From Lepidodermella squamata (lineage: Eukaryota > Gastrotricha), in contig JBLDXI010000003.1 in the NCBI GenBank assembly GCA_047495785.1, positions 4,402,001 through 4,466,000 of the forward strand: a stretch of DNA of 64,000 bases. Reading direction: 5' to 3'. Made by a program: the position numbers and the translations under genes. The notes beneath the pieces were generated by a model. It worked only from the letters and a program-made list of their open reading frames with translations, ran no database searches and was not told the DNA's origin. The number at the start of each line of letters is the position of its first letter. The first letter of the stretch is position 1. Below, piece by piece: positions 35,023 to 46,676 of this stretch.

Positions 35023-37052
35023 CCGCTGGAAATCGATAGATTCACGCAAACTGTTACAACAAGATTCGTTCCATGTACTCGAATAATATAGTCTGTGAAG
35101 TTAGAAAAGGTTTATATAGTGGCAAATGGTGCTTTAATCAGAGTAAATGGTGCTTTAATCGCACACAGCTATGATTCATATTATTGTCGATGTTTTTTTT
35201 GCATTTTTTTGCCTCTGCTGCTCTTCGAGAAAATACGCCAAGTCAGAGATTTTAGCTGATAGCTGAGTTGAGGCATACTGACAATTACTCTCACACACTT
35301 TGTCCCATTAACATGCGAGCGGAGCGAGCATGTGAGCCGGTCTCGGTAGTTTTTGTGTTGCGTCGTAAGTTCGGGAGGGAGAACATTTATTGATACCGAA
35401 ATTTATTGGATATTTTTTGATTGAGGCCCCACGCTACGAAGGGTTACGTTACTTCCTGTTCAATTATTTGCACATGCACACTTGCTTGTGTGCAAAAAAA
35501 GCTGTGCGCGCGTGCGATTTGACAAAAAAAACTAGCAACACGACCCGGGAGCGATCTCTTAGCACTAAATTCGTTGCACTGTTGGCGAGTTTTCGCAATG
35601 AAAACTGTCGTGCATATGCAAAACAGACAGCGCGGTGATCCTCGCTTCACCCAAATGATTTTTTTTTCAGTTCAGCTTATCAGGTCTAGCTCGTAGTTAT
35701 GCCGCTTTTCCGCTTCACTAGTATGAAACTAGCGCAGAGACGCGCCCAGGACCCCTTGCGGACCCGCGGGGAATCGGCAATTGGCCGGTTTCCTAGGGTG
35801 TCGGCCTAGGGTTCGGGGCGCATTTTTGCACTAGTTTCGATTAAAACACCATTTACTATTTAGAGTAACGGGGTATGAAAGTGAATATAAGAGCTAAAAT
35901 ATCGGTTAAGTGCACCGCCTTTTTGAATTCGCGTGCTTGTCATCTTAATTTTTCGTAAATGCTTGAGGCCATTTTTGAAGCAGACGGCCGACTTTTAACG
36001 TTACGATGCCTCCAAGCAAGAAAGCGCTCATTATTCATATCCGGCGATTTAATCCTCGTGTTTGTTTCGCATTGCTCTGATGACGATTCGAAAGGTGATG
36101 AGGACATTATTATTTCAAAATCAAAAGTATTTGTAAGCAACACTTTTTCTAGCTCAAATAATAGTGACATCATCTGCAGACGTCGAGTAGCAACTCCAAG
36201 CTGTAAAGATTATTTCCGAGGAGTGAGTTTACATTTTTGTTTAATTTAAATATGGCTGAACCTCTGCAAGCAATCTCCTAAAAATTGGAGTTAAATCTAA
36301 ATTTTAAGGGGGAAGCATTTTGGCAATATAATGGTCCAATCCGATTATTTACTCAATTCCGCTGAGAAATTGAGACATTGTCTTGAAACCTGCAGTATCT
36401 TTACCGCATGTCTTTTATTGCCTGTAAAAAATTCGATTCTTATTTGAGAATGTCGGCAGGTGCATGTCAGTCCTATTTTAGTCCGGACAAAAAATCATCG
36501 CCAGACTTGTTAGCGGAAATCGGGTACCCTTTAAGACTATATTCAGGTGCGTTTTCACAATGCCTCGGTTGTGCTATATTATTTAATAAAACAACATACC
36601 ACAAAATGTACATAGTTAATAATCATAATGGCTGCTGCGATGACGGCGAGCTTCGAGAAAATATTTGATTTCTACTCGTGCACAAGTCACATAGCGTCTA
36701 CCGTGATGGTTGTAGACTTCTTGTCAACTTCTTGTAAAACAAATGCATCGCACCACCATATCGATAACCGCTGCGTAGAATCCACACGGGCAAGGATACC
36801 GTGGCTGTGGCTAGTAATGACTAAGGGCCTGTGTGTAAAGACAACAAATTGTAATGGCTGTGCAAATTATTGGATTTTGACGCCGGTAGAAATTAATACT
36901 TGCGCTACCGGCGGGCGGTTCGCTGCGCACAAAATCCCGACGGCAAAAAACCAAAAGTTACTTGTACACTCAATTGTTTTGACGCACGGAGGAATTGCCT
37001 AAATTTGGTTCTCAATATATCTTACGGGTCATTATTCTGGGTTTTAGCTGCT
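35023..37052. other. 2 kb region upstream of the SLC6 gene
   Basis: No gene with domain or splice support. It includes a GC-rich imperfect hairpin (35725-35838, listed separately) and several unrelated short frames (35959-36249, 36628-37002). A TTTTAG acceptor ends at 37047, 5 nt before the SLC6 start. Confidence 0.45.
35725..35838. repeat. 114 bp imperfect inverted repeat (MITE or structured RNA)
   Basis: GAAACTAGCGCA at 35725-35736 pairs with TGCACTAGTTTC at 35827-35838 (one mismatch). Internal arms with GCGCCC and GGGGCGC extend the pairing. The interior is strikingly GC-rich against AT-rich flanks. No target-site duplication is evident. Confidence 0.5.
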
Positions 37053-39576
37053 ATGGCTGGACAGCGAACCGCCGTCGCCAAGGCAACCGCAGATCCACCT
37101 GTTGACGATGGCAGTGATGCTCAGCATGCAGAGGCGAGAGGCCACTGGTCGAAAGGCATCGAGTTCTTCCTGAGCTGCGTTGGCTACGCTGTGGGAAGTA
37201 AGTGACCCCGCATTTCAATTTTGAATCAGATAAATATTTTAAACTGGACGCAGTCGGAAATATATGGCGCTTCCCTTATATGTGCATCAAGAATGGCGGT
37301 GGTGCTTTCCTAATTCCATTTTTCCTATTTCTATTCATCTGTGGAATGTAAGGATCTTTCGGAGTATGAAAATCGCTCTAATTTCGTTTCTTTTCAAGGC
37401 CCTTGTTTTTTCTTGAGCTCATATTAGGCCAATTTTCCAATCTCTCGCCAATCACCCTGTGGAACATCTGCCCGCTATTTCGTGGGATCGGGTTAGGAAT
37501 GGTCATAGTTTCTGGAATTGTCTGCATTTACTTCAACGTGATAATGGCTTGGTCACTCTACTACCTCTGCATGTCTGTGTGGCCGGTTTTGCCGTGGACG
37601 AGTTGCAATAATAGGTGGAACACTGACAAGTGCCAGGAAAGCTTCAGACCGCAAGCTGTCTTTTCTCCCAACAATTTCAGCAACGACTCATCGTTCGCTA
37701 ATTTTTCGAACATTACCAGCAACGTGACAGTGGTGATGAATGCAACTTACTCGCCCTCGGAGGAATTTTGGCGCAATTACATCTTGGGCCAAACCGACTC
37801 GCCGGACGACGTCGGCAACATCAACTGGCCGCTGCTCGCCTGTCTGTTCCTTGCTTGGGTCGGCGTTTTCTTGTGCATGTTCAAGGGCGTTCAAACGAGT
37901 GGCAAAGTTGTCTACGTCACAGCAGTCGCTCCATACATTTTCCTAGTCATTCTACTTATTCGCGGCGTGACCTTACCTGGTGCCGCAGATGGCTTAATTT
38001 TCTTTCTCAAGCCTGATTTTGCAAAACTGCTCAACTACCAAGTGTGGATTGACGCATGCTTGCAAATTTTCTTCTCCCTCGGACCAGCTTGGGGCGGTCT
38101 CATCACAATGGCATCGTTCAACAAATTCAATTACAATTGCTACCGGTAAATGCCTTAAATTCAATTTCAATTCGCAAATTTCTGGTATTTTTCATCGTAG
38201 AGATGCATTCTTAGTTAGCTTCATCGATGCAGGCACTTGCTTCGTTGGCGGGCTTGTTATTTTTTCGGTTTTGGGAAATATGGCCTACAACACTGGCGCA
38301 AAAGTCGAGCATTTCAATCGAGCTGGCCCTGGGCTGGCTTTCATCGTTTACCCTGCTGCGTTGAACCATTTACCATTTCCGCAACTATGGGCAGTGCTCT
38401 TCTTTTCTATGCTTCTTACCCTTGGAATTGATACTCAGGTATGAATAATTTCTTGTCTAAAAGTTTCCTAACATTTACTACTCCAGTTTGGCATGTTCGA
38501 GACTGTTGTCAGTGGCGTTTTAGATCAATTCAAAGGCTTGCACAAACACAAAACATTAGTCATTGCCTCCCTGGCCTTGCTCGAGTTTCTCCTTGGCATA
38601 CCTTTTGTAACCGGGGTGAGTTACTTCATCGATGCCTGAAGCTATCATCCCCAATTAAACTCTTTATCAGGCTGGCTACTACTACTTCCAAGTTGTTGAT
38701 CATTATGCCGCGGCTTTATCTGTAACTCTGATGGCGCTATTGGAATGCTTAGTTATAAGCTATCTCTATGGTAATCGAGTTTTGAACTTAGAAAACATCA
38801 ATTCAAGTTCATTTCATTTAGGACTGGATCGTCTATTCGACGACATGGAACTGATGTTTCAGAAGCGTCCAAGTTGGCTGTGGAAAGTTTTCTGGATGGC
38901 CATTACACCTTTTTTGCTATTCGTCAGTCTCCCTCGTTAAATTGATTCAAATTTAAAGCTGTCCATTTTACAGGTGATTGTTATTAGCGGCATGGCGCAG
39001 CTATCGGAGCCAACTTACTCAGTGATTGTTGAAAGCATCGTTCCCACTGATCCGCCGAATTTGATCGTAAACACAGGTGGGGTAATTATGCCGACGAATG
39101 TGACTTATCCGACGTACGTTCAACGCGATAACCTGCCCTATCCTCGCTGGTTGATTGTTCTTGGGTGGATCTGTGCCATGTCGTCACTGCTAGTCATACC
39201 CTTGCTCGCCATTATCGGGGTTGCTCGAACTAAGGGCAGGACACTCCGAGACAGACTCATCATTCTAACACGCCCAACTCCGTTGTGGTGCCCATCACCT
39301 CCTGAGCTGAAAGCTGCATATATCGAAAAGTACCGTGAGCATAATCACTCATTCGAATTGGCCGCAGCGAATAGGAGAGCGAATGATGCAAATGATGGAG
39401 CTATGGATGGTGAGCAGCTTCTTACCTCAAGAAGCGCAAAAAAGCTGCCTCCGCCATCCTACGATGTTGTTTCTGACGCAAACATATCTTCTAGGCCAGT
39501 TACACCGACACCGGCTGCCATAATCTTATCGGGGGAGCAAACCTTGGACGATCCCAAGTCCACAATTTACGTTTAA
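37053..39576 (+). CDS. SLC6 sodium-dependent neurotransmitter/amino-acid symporter
   Basis: Twelve-helix Na+/Cl- coupled symporter of the plasma membrane. Eight exons: 37053-37197, 37254-37347, 37399-38145, 38201-38438, 38487-38615, 38671-38770, 38822-38922 and 38974-39576; 718 aa, all joined in phase. TM1 reads [14 protein letters not shown]. The residue that is Asp in monoamine carriers is Gly, so an amino acid, GABA or similar zwitterionic substrate is favoured. The large loop after TM3 has paired cysteines and several N-glycosylation sites (NFS, NDS, NIS-type). TM8 has LGIDTQF. The C-terminal tail is long and ends in TIYV, a possible PDZ ligand. The start lies 5 nt after a candidate spliced-leader acceptor. 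An SNF-type orthologue cannot be named. Confidence 0.93.
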
Positions 39577-41577
39577 AATGTAGACTTGTCAGCATTCTCA
39601 TCCGAAGTCCGCAGTCGTTATAAGTTTATTTTCTGAAGGAGAACGCAGCGGAAATTTTCATTTGTGAACAGTGAACGATATTTTTTATTGTCGAACTATT
39701 ATTTAGCGTCGAGTCAAAATTTGCGACTTGGAAACCGGTTACAGATGATGTCGTCGACTATGTTGTTGCGTTCCAACTTTGAGCTACAGAAATGTATATT
39801 TTATTTTTGCAAGCACCAGTTGACATGTCTTTGTATCCTGACTGAATTTGCGGTTACAATGATTGTCGTAAATTATTCAATTAATATATTTGGCTATGTC
39901 ATTTCATGTGTCTTTACCAGCAATGAGAAAATAAATAACGCGCACCCATAAAATTGGCTCTAATACGTGTTTCGGGAGAGAAAAACGCGCAGAATGGGCT
40001 AAATTTGTAGCCCTGTAGGATAGCTCTCGCCCCTTGAACCATTGCTTTACCGCAATAAACCTTTCATTTGACCTTCGTTAAACCCATCCTGCATTAAATT
40101 TGGATGTGCCAAGTGCGCACCCCAAATTTAAGGTTCCAGCACTAGATATCCTTAAATATGCTTTTTCGAGTTTCATGTCTTCTCTGAAATCTGAATTTTT
40201 TTGTTATCACGCCTAACTGATAGATCCTCATATTACGCGTACTTTGCGCTATGATCGGTCAGTTTATGAGTTATACTTCAGCCTGCAGAGCCGATATCGA
40301 TTCCAAGTATCGATTTTACAAATCAGTGATTTTTCCGATATCAGCTGTTGTGAAACCCAACATCGATAATTTTCCTACGTAGCTTAGCGCGCCAGGTAGC
40401 TAAATTAAAAAATCCTCGGTTCAGTAAGGGCATTCGTATCGGTCAAAAAACGAAAACGCCGAAATCTTGAAGAATATGAAAAATTTAGTGCCAGGACCCT
40501 TAAATTTGGTGCTGGAACCTCATGTTTAGTGGTGCAAATATTTGAACTCATTCATTTTGTGTTACTAATGGAAGAGGCTCTATAGCCAGAGGGGAAATAC
40601 AAAAACACCGAATGACTTCGACCATCTATGGGAGTTTGCTTATTCCTCGCGGAATATATATTCCTATATGAAGAGGAGCTCATGATTCTGATCACTGGGA
40701 CGAAAATGGCTACGAGAGCTCATCAGATCTTTAGCACTAGCGATGATCATCAGCCCGTGCAATCAAGCGCCCCGATGAAATAGTCGGATTTTCAAACTTC
40801 TCGCTTTTTATCCCGAAAACAGTATTAATGGCTTTGATTTATTTCTGAGCGAAGATAGAGCGACAATCTAATGCGACGAGCTTGTGCATAGGATGCATTT
40901 TCACGCAACCGTACAGACGCCGAATTGTCAAGAAATAGCTTTTAATTAGGCTGCGGATGGTAATATTGATTTGGATGATTGGACCGGTCTGGAGACGACA
41001 ATGCCATCCGGGTGGAATGACCCATTCAGTGCATTTGCTAATAATGTAGCGCATATTATATTAAGACCATTCCCGTGGAAATAATTTATCATGATTTCCG
41101 AGGAAATTACGAAAAATATACGCCTTCAACTTGAAATACTGGTTCTTATGTTGATTATTCCGTATTAAAGCAAATATTCTCTTGAATCCGGTGCGGTTGA
41201 TATATATATATTTCTATGAAAGTTCTTATCATTTCCATGGATAAATCTAATAAACCTTACAGATGCTGTTGCTCCTACCGTTTAACTGAATATATGATAG
41301 GTATATGATTACAAGAAAGTTGCTCACTATTAGAGTGGAAAATGCAAAATTTCCAGGAATTTTCCAAGGAAATATTGTTATCTCTACTCAAGGGTCCACA
41401 TATATATAGTATTTGCAACGTTTTTTCTTATCTCGTGTCGCAATTCTCCACGTAATAACTCACTGACTTTATCAGGAATCAATAGGGTTATCCAGAATTC
41501 TGTGAACAATCCTACGATTCACTAGTATAGGCGTTCCCGGATATAAATAGTGGGCTGCACTAGTGAAAAGTGTAAAA
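39577..41577. other. 2 kb intergenic region before the STAT gene
   Basis: AT-rich, no supported gene. A pair of inverted repeats around GGTTCCAGCAC (40117-40535) is listed separately. A TATAAATA at about 41542-41549 lies some 30 nt before the STAT start and may be a core promoter element. Confidence 0.45.
40117..40535. mobile_element. Possible transposable-element remnant with inverted ends
   Basis: GGTTCCAGCAC at 40132-40142 recurs inverted at 40509-40519. Beyond each, GCACC (40117) and GGTGC (to 40535) extend the symmetry at equal distance. There is no coding capacity inside and no clear target duplication. Confidence 0.35.
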
Positions 41578-44309
41578 ATGCCTCTATCCAAGCTACAGTT
41601 GCAGAGATTGGCAAATACTTCGGAAGCTGATAGCTTCAAGGAAATCTACCCGGAGAGGAAAGACTTTCAATTGCGTCAACTTTTAAGTGATTGGATTGCC
41701 CTAATATACGATGTCTGGTTCTGTTGGAATTCAGAAGCTTCTGCGTGTCGAGATCAAGAAAACTCGACCCAGCTTGTCACGTCTGCAATCGATTTCATCG
41801 AAAGTCATTACACCAATGCGAATGAAGGCTCCATGGAAGAATTAAAGGTATTTCTTTAAATATGGGGTTGACGCATATCATTTAATGGTTAACGGTTTTT
41901 AGTCAACTGCCTCTTGCCCCGTCAAAGCATTCCGATTTTTATCTGAGCTAAAGCGTCGTTTGTTCCTCGAAAGCAAGCTATATCATGAATTGTTTCTGGA
42001 GCGGGGAATAGCCGTGCTTGGCGAAGCAACAGGGCGTTCACTTGGTTATGGTGGCGACATTGACGAAGCAACTGAGAAGTTTGTCCAAGCGGCAGACATC
42101 ATTTGCCTTACGCTAAGCTCAGATGCTATGTTTGCGATGGACTACTCGCAAATTGAGAATTCATTTGATGTTTGCATCAGCAATTTGCTGGGCTGCGTCA
42201 ACAGTTTGTTTTGGTATTCCGAGTTGTTTCGGCATCAAATGAGTAGGTCTATTTTCGGCGAACCAATGACTGCAGATCTCGATCACTTGCAATGGGCTTA
42301 TGACACGGCCAGTAAGTCGCTGAATGATATGATCCACATAATGGAATCTGCCACTCAAAAGCTGCATGGTCACTTGGCATTTCTTTGGCCAAAACTGCAA
42401 ATGTCAATCGAAAAGTGTTCGTACTTTATAGGAAACTTCTTCCTTCAGCATTGTCTAGTTTTGGAAAGCGAAGTTCCATTGATTCAAAGAACGGAACGAG
42501 AATTTCGCAGCCCTCCAATTCTCAGAATGCTATGTCCAAGTATAATATTTCATGGAAACTTGTACGATGAGAAGTTGTACGAGAAGCGCGTTTTCAATCC
42601 GTTCATATACGACGAGGATTCAAGAAACATTGCAACTAGTACCAATGAGAGCAATGAAGATTCGGACATCTCTGAAATTCAAATGTTTTCGTCAAATGAC
42701 ATATGGATAGCAGCGAAGAAGCTCGAGGTCCGCGTTCGAGTCTATTCACTTTCGGGTTCTGCAGACTATGCCGCTTTCGTCAACTCGGGTGAACCAGCTA
42801 GTTTAATGTATTGCCCCACCAGACGGCTGTGCTATGCTGGAATTGAAGCCATTCGCCTTATTGAAACGCGGCCCGGTATGAAAAAAACTACAAAGCGGAG
42901 AGCCGCTGAGCGAACGTTGACCGAACAAAGCCCACATTTGATTGCACTTGGCTTCAAGTGTGATTTCAGCTTTTCTGCCCATATTCGTTGCGCCGATGAA
43001 GGTTCGATGTTCTGCAAAAGCATATCTGCGCCTTTCGAATTGTCACCGATGAAAAATCGCAAGAAATCAACTGGATCTTTGTTGGTATTTTGGAACCGCT
43101 ACTTCAACCAAATATTGCCGTCTATTGAAAGAAAGTCAACTTTGGCTTGCAATGACGTTGATGACCTTTTCAGCATCTCTTGGGCGAATGTCAAGTTGCA
43201 TTTAAACTCTCAAGACCTTATGCTGGATTACGATAATGAATGCCTTGTTCATGAAATTGCGACTGCTCTTTTCGGCAATGACATTCAAGAATGCCTCCCT
43301 AGCGAACACCATAATTCGGAAGGTCTTTGCGAGTGCTTCGATCGTGAAATGCTTTCCTGGGAGAGATTATCTTCTGTGGCGGCTGTGCTGAGATCAAGCC
43401 AGCAAACTAGTAGTTTGAATCTCCGAATCGTTGAACGGATTTTAAATGGCTATTTCGAAATTAAGGTAAGATTAGGCATAACAATTTTAATAATAAACTT
43501 GACGATTTCTTCCATCTGGCAGAATTGTCAATCTATACCTGAACAAGCTTGTTGGTCGCACGTGAAGCGTATACTGAACGCTATTTGGAAATCTCATCTC
43601 GGATCTGATTTGAAGCCTGAAAACATCCACCATCTATCTGAACGGTTATTCGCTCCAGCTCCGGCCCAACCGTGCGCATTTGCGACAGCCGATCACGAAC
43701 AAGGACTCTCATTTGACAGCTGTAAATGCTTCGACGACAGCATGGTCTCTTTGCAAAAGTTGATAGATGGTGACTTATTTTTCAAACCTGGGAAACAATC
43801 AGGCGGCTTCAGCTTCTGGGAGTGGTTTTCGCAAGGCTTGTCTTTGATAGACAGTGCATGGCTTCGAAATTATTGGCCAGATGCGATTGCGGGCTTTGTT
43901 TCGCATGAGTATTGTCTTTCTGCTTTACGTCGCGAGAAAGCGGGAATGGTAATTTTTTGCCTATTCATCACATTTTTTTTAATTATTCATGTCCATCAGT
44001 TTCTCATCCGTTTAAGTCAATCTGATGCTGGAACAATTGTTATACCGTATGTTTAGCTTTTTTCTTGTTGAGATTGCCTTCATATAAGTTGTTTACCACA
44101 GGCATACAGTCATAGACCGATTTGGTAGGATACGAGTTGAAAGTTACAAGGATTCTAGGTGGCTAAGGCCGACCATGTCTCGCACGTTCGGACAGGCGAT
44201 CATGTCGCTGCAACCTTTACAGGTTTTATGGTCCACTCGCCAATCAATATGCGACCTTGTATTGGATAAGGAACGTCCTCGAAACTTTTACTTTAGCACT
44301 GGCGGCTGA
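41578..44309 (+). CDS. STAT transcription factor with very short C-terminal tail
   Basis: Latent cytoplasmic transcription factor activated by tyrosine phosphorylation. Exons are 41578-41847, 41903-43465, 43523-43948, 44000-44046 and 44102-44309; 837 aa. An N-domain (residues 20-60) is followed by a predicted coiled-coil, a DNA-binding region and the linker. The SH2 domain starts after GFSFWEWFSQGLSLID and GFVSHEYC, which closely match STAT FWQWFDG..L and GFI/V-K. The SH2 arginine is in FLIRLS (Arg757). After the SH2 domain the protein ends about 60 residues later with ERPRNFYFSTGG. The only candidate phosphotyrosine is five residues from the end, and no transactivation domain is present. An AATAAA follows the stop closely, which supports this end. 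An in-frame GTG upstream was rejected as start. Confidence 0.85.
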
Positions 44310-46676
44310 AATTAATTGAATAAAATAATATACGATAGGCACCGACAGATTGCTGATTCCACAGATATATTTTTGGTTTTTTATTTCGGGACGCGATGCA
44401 AAAAATAGAGGAGAAAGCGTGATTATTTTATAATGGCGATGGCGATATTATCAGCAGTTTGGCATCCGGTGATGAAGATGCCTTGACGTTTAATGCAGCC
44501 CACTCGGCTGAATAGTCTCAGATGTCGGAAGTCATTTTATCTGGGAGAAAATTTTCATCGCAAGCGCTGACATATTTTGTTGTCAATCTAGATTGTTTAA
44601 TAAGAAATGTATTAAAAAATCGTGTAATTAGTAGTTTTTGGTAGGTTCGCGCGTTGTAACAGGGAAGTTTGGATGTAGTAACAGGGAAGATTGAATAAAT
44701 TGCGGCTATTAATAGCCTGATGTCGACGACGTGCGTCGTCATAAGAAATAGTGGTCTCCGATATAGAATCATCAGAAATAGAAACCAGGAATCTGGTCTC
44801 CGAGCAGGTAGGACTAAGAAAGACACCAGCAACGGATATGAAATGATGAAATGAAATGATTTTATTGTTTTACTTCCCCGCGACTGAGCGTCTATACCCT
44901 TTCGGGTTTTGAGGAAGGCAAAGGCTAAGCAAACCAAAAGAATCAGTCACCCGCCCCCACGTCCGAGAGTATCTTGCTTTTGTTGTAAAATTCAAAATTT
45001 TCCAAAGTCTCGACAATTTTACGCCATTCGTCTCGATCTAGTGCAGTTGTTTCGGTCAACAGTTATTTCGATAATTTCGGTTATATTGCTACCATCTTTA
45101 CGAGGTCTGCCACGGGACCCGTCAGTTTTTTCCTTATGATATTTTCGGTTGTAAGACCCACTCTTCTCAGACTTCTTTCTACCGAATCTAGCCACCTAGT
45201 TCGAGGTCTCAACGCAACGGATATGGAAATGAAAATATGTTGATTCTTCAAGCTCAGACAAATAGTCAGGGCAGGTTCCAGAGACTTGTAGTCGAGATTC
45301 AATATTTCAGCAAAACAGCGTCAAAGGTCTACGAGCCTAAATATTGGAACACTCCTTATTAGCCGGTGGGTAAGCCTGCAAAAGATCTTACTCACATTGA
45401 AGCCCGGCTACAATACTGCGGAGCTAGAATTTATGGCCCAGCCATAGGTTTAGCCTCAGCCATTTCAATTTCTCAAATTGTCCTTTACACGAAATCGGCA
45501 ATTTTCGCCCTATCCTTCGCAGCTGGCAGTGTTTCAGCTGTGATCGCTGAGTCAGACGTGCAGACGCCTTGCATTGACAAGGCCTTAGTGGCATTTTGCG
45601 AACTTATCTATTCGGCTATGATTGCCCTATTTCTGTTGTTCCCTACCAAACATCAAGGCAGTAACTAAAAGTGTAGAAAAAGTTGCAGTGTCAAACCAGA
45701 TCTGATGGAAATGAAGGAATTTGAATTTGACTCAGGAACTATGGTAAGTTTGTGCTGGAAGTGTGGGCCCTGGGCAAATTGGACAGTTGGTTGTTAGGTT
45801 GTTGATTTAACGTTTTTGAACTTTTCAAACTCGGTTGCCATTGGTTCAGGTTTAGCGGTTCAAGCTGAACCTGCAGCGTGCATGGCAGCGTGCTGTTGAT
45901 GTTCACATTCCTTATCTTCGTGAATTGAAAAGCCCAAACTCATCCGGTCATGTTATATAGCAATGTTTTGACAAATGCAAGCTCAAGATCAAGCTGTTGA
46001 TATTCATATGAAAAACACAATATTAAGGACAAATAAAAAAGATGATTTTCGTTTCGTTCGTTCAGAAGTGGGTTAGGGTTTTTGAGGAAAAAGAGCTACG
46101 ATCTTACCGATCCTTCGGTTGTGTCAAGCCAGCTAGAAAAGCTAGAAAAGCTAGCCAGCCTTCCTAGATGTTCACGCCAAGATGCGCGCTATCTATCGAT
46201 TGACATGCATCAAGAAATTGCTGTGAGCGAATTTTCGAGCGAAATGCAAGGTTTCGGCCGCTCCTAGTTGCCCCTGAGCCTGAGATGCGCTTCAGTTGGA
46301 ACTTGAAAAGTAGGTTCGTTTTTTCATGTATGCTAACTAGTGAACTACTCAATCCTAACACCTAAGAATCAGGTCGATTAACGCTTTGTTTGCGTTCTTC
46401 TTCGCTTCTTCGCTTCTTTGCTACGAGATGCCTCGGCTAAGCAGTATTTGTTAAAAGCGCTGCATCATTGTATTATGACGGAAAATTAGGTAGTAATGAT
46501 TATTTGATAATAAAATTAATGACTTTTTCGGCCTTGATCGCACATGACCGCGTGTGTCCGCGCGCGCGCATTATCTGCACCATAACGGATTTTGAATTGA
46601 ATGTCCCGGCTGCGGTCAGTCCCTGATTCTTAATCGCAGATTCTGCCTTGAGCTGGCCAACAGCTTATTTTACTAA
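44310..46676. other. 2.4 kb intergenic region with a LINE remnant
   Basis: Apart from the decayed retrotransposon tail listed separately, I see only short frames. One is a hydrophobic 100-codon frame at 45366-45668 starting at GTG, without recognisable similarity. GAAATGAT-type short repeats occur near 44840-44870. Confidence 0.45.
44943..45302 (-). pseudogene. Decayed 3' tail of a non-LTR retrotransposon ORF2
   Basis: One continuous minus-strand frame encodes RPRTRWLDSVERSLRRVGL and, after two in-frame stops, DRDEWRKIVETLE, ending at a stop. This pairing of RPRxRWxD with an RDEWR(K)IV ending is the characteristic C-terminal tail of LINE ORF2 proteins. The reverse transcriptase core is absent, so this is a 5'-truncated, dead copy. 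Confidence 0.65.

Noticed and set aside
35959-37002. Frames of 96 and 124 codons upstream of the SLC6 gene
   Set aside because: No domain, no splice support, and the SLC6 start has its own acceptor directly upstream.
41563-41577. Upstream GTG start for STAT
   Set aside because: Eukaryotic initiation at GTG is unlikely; an ATG in the same frame lies five codons later.
45366-45668. 100-codon hydrophobic frame
   Set aside because: Starts at GTG, has no recognisable domain and no splice or leader signal; probably chance in intergenic DNA.
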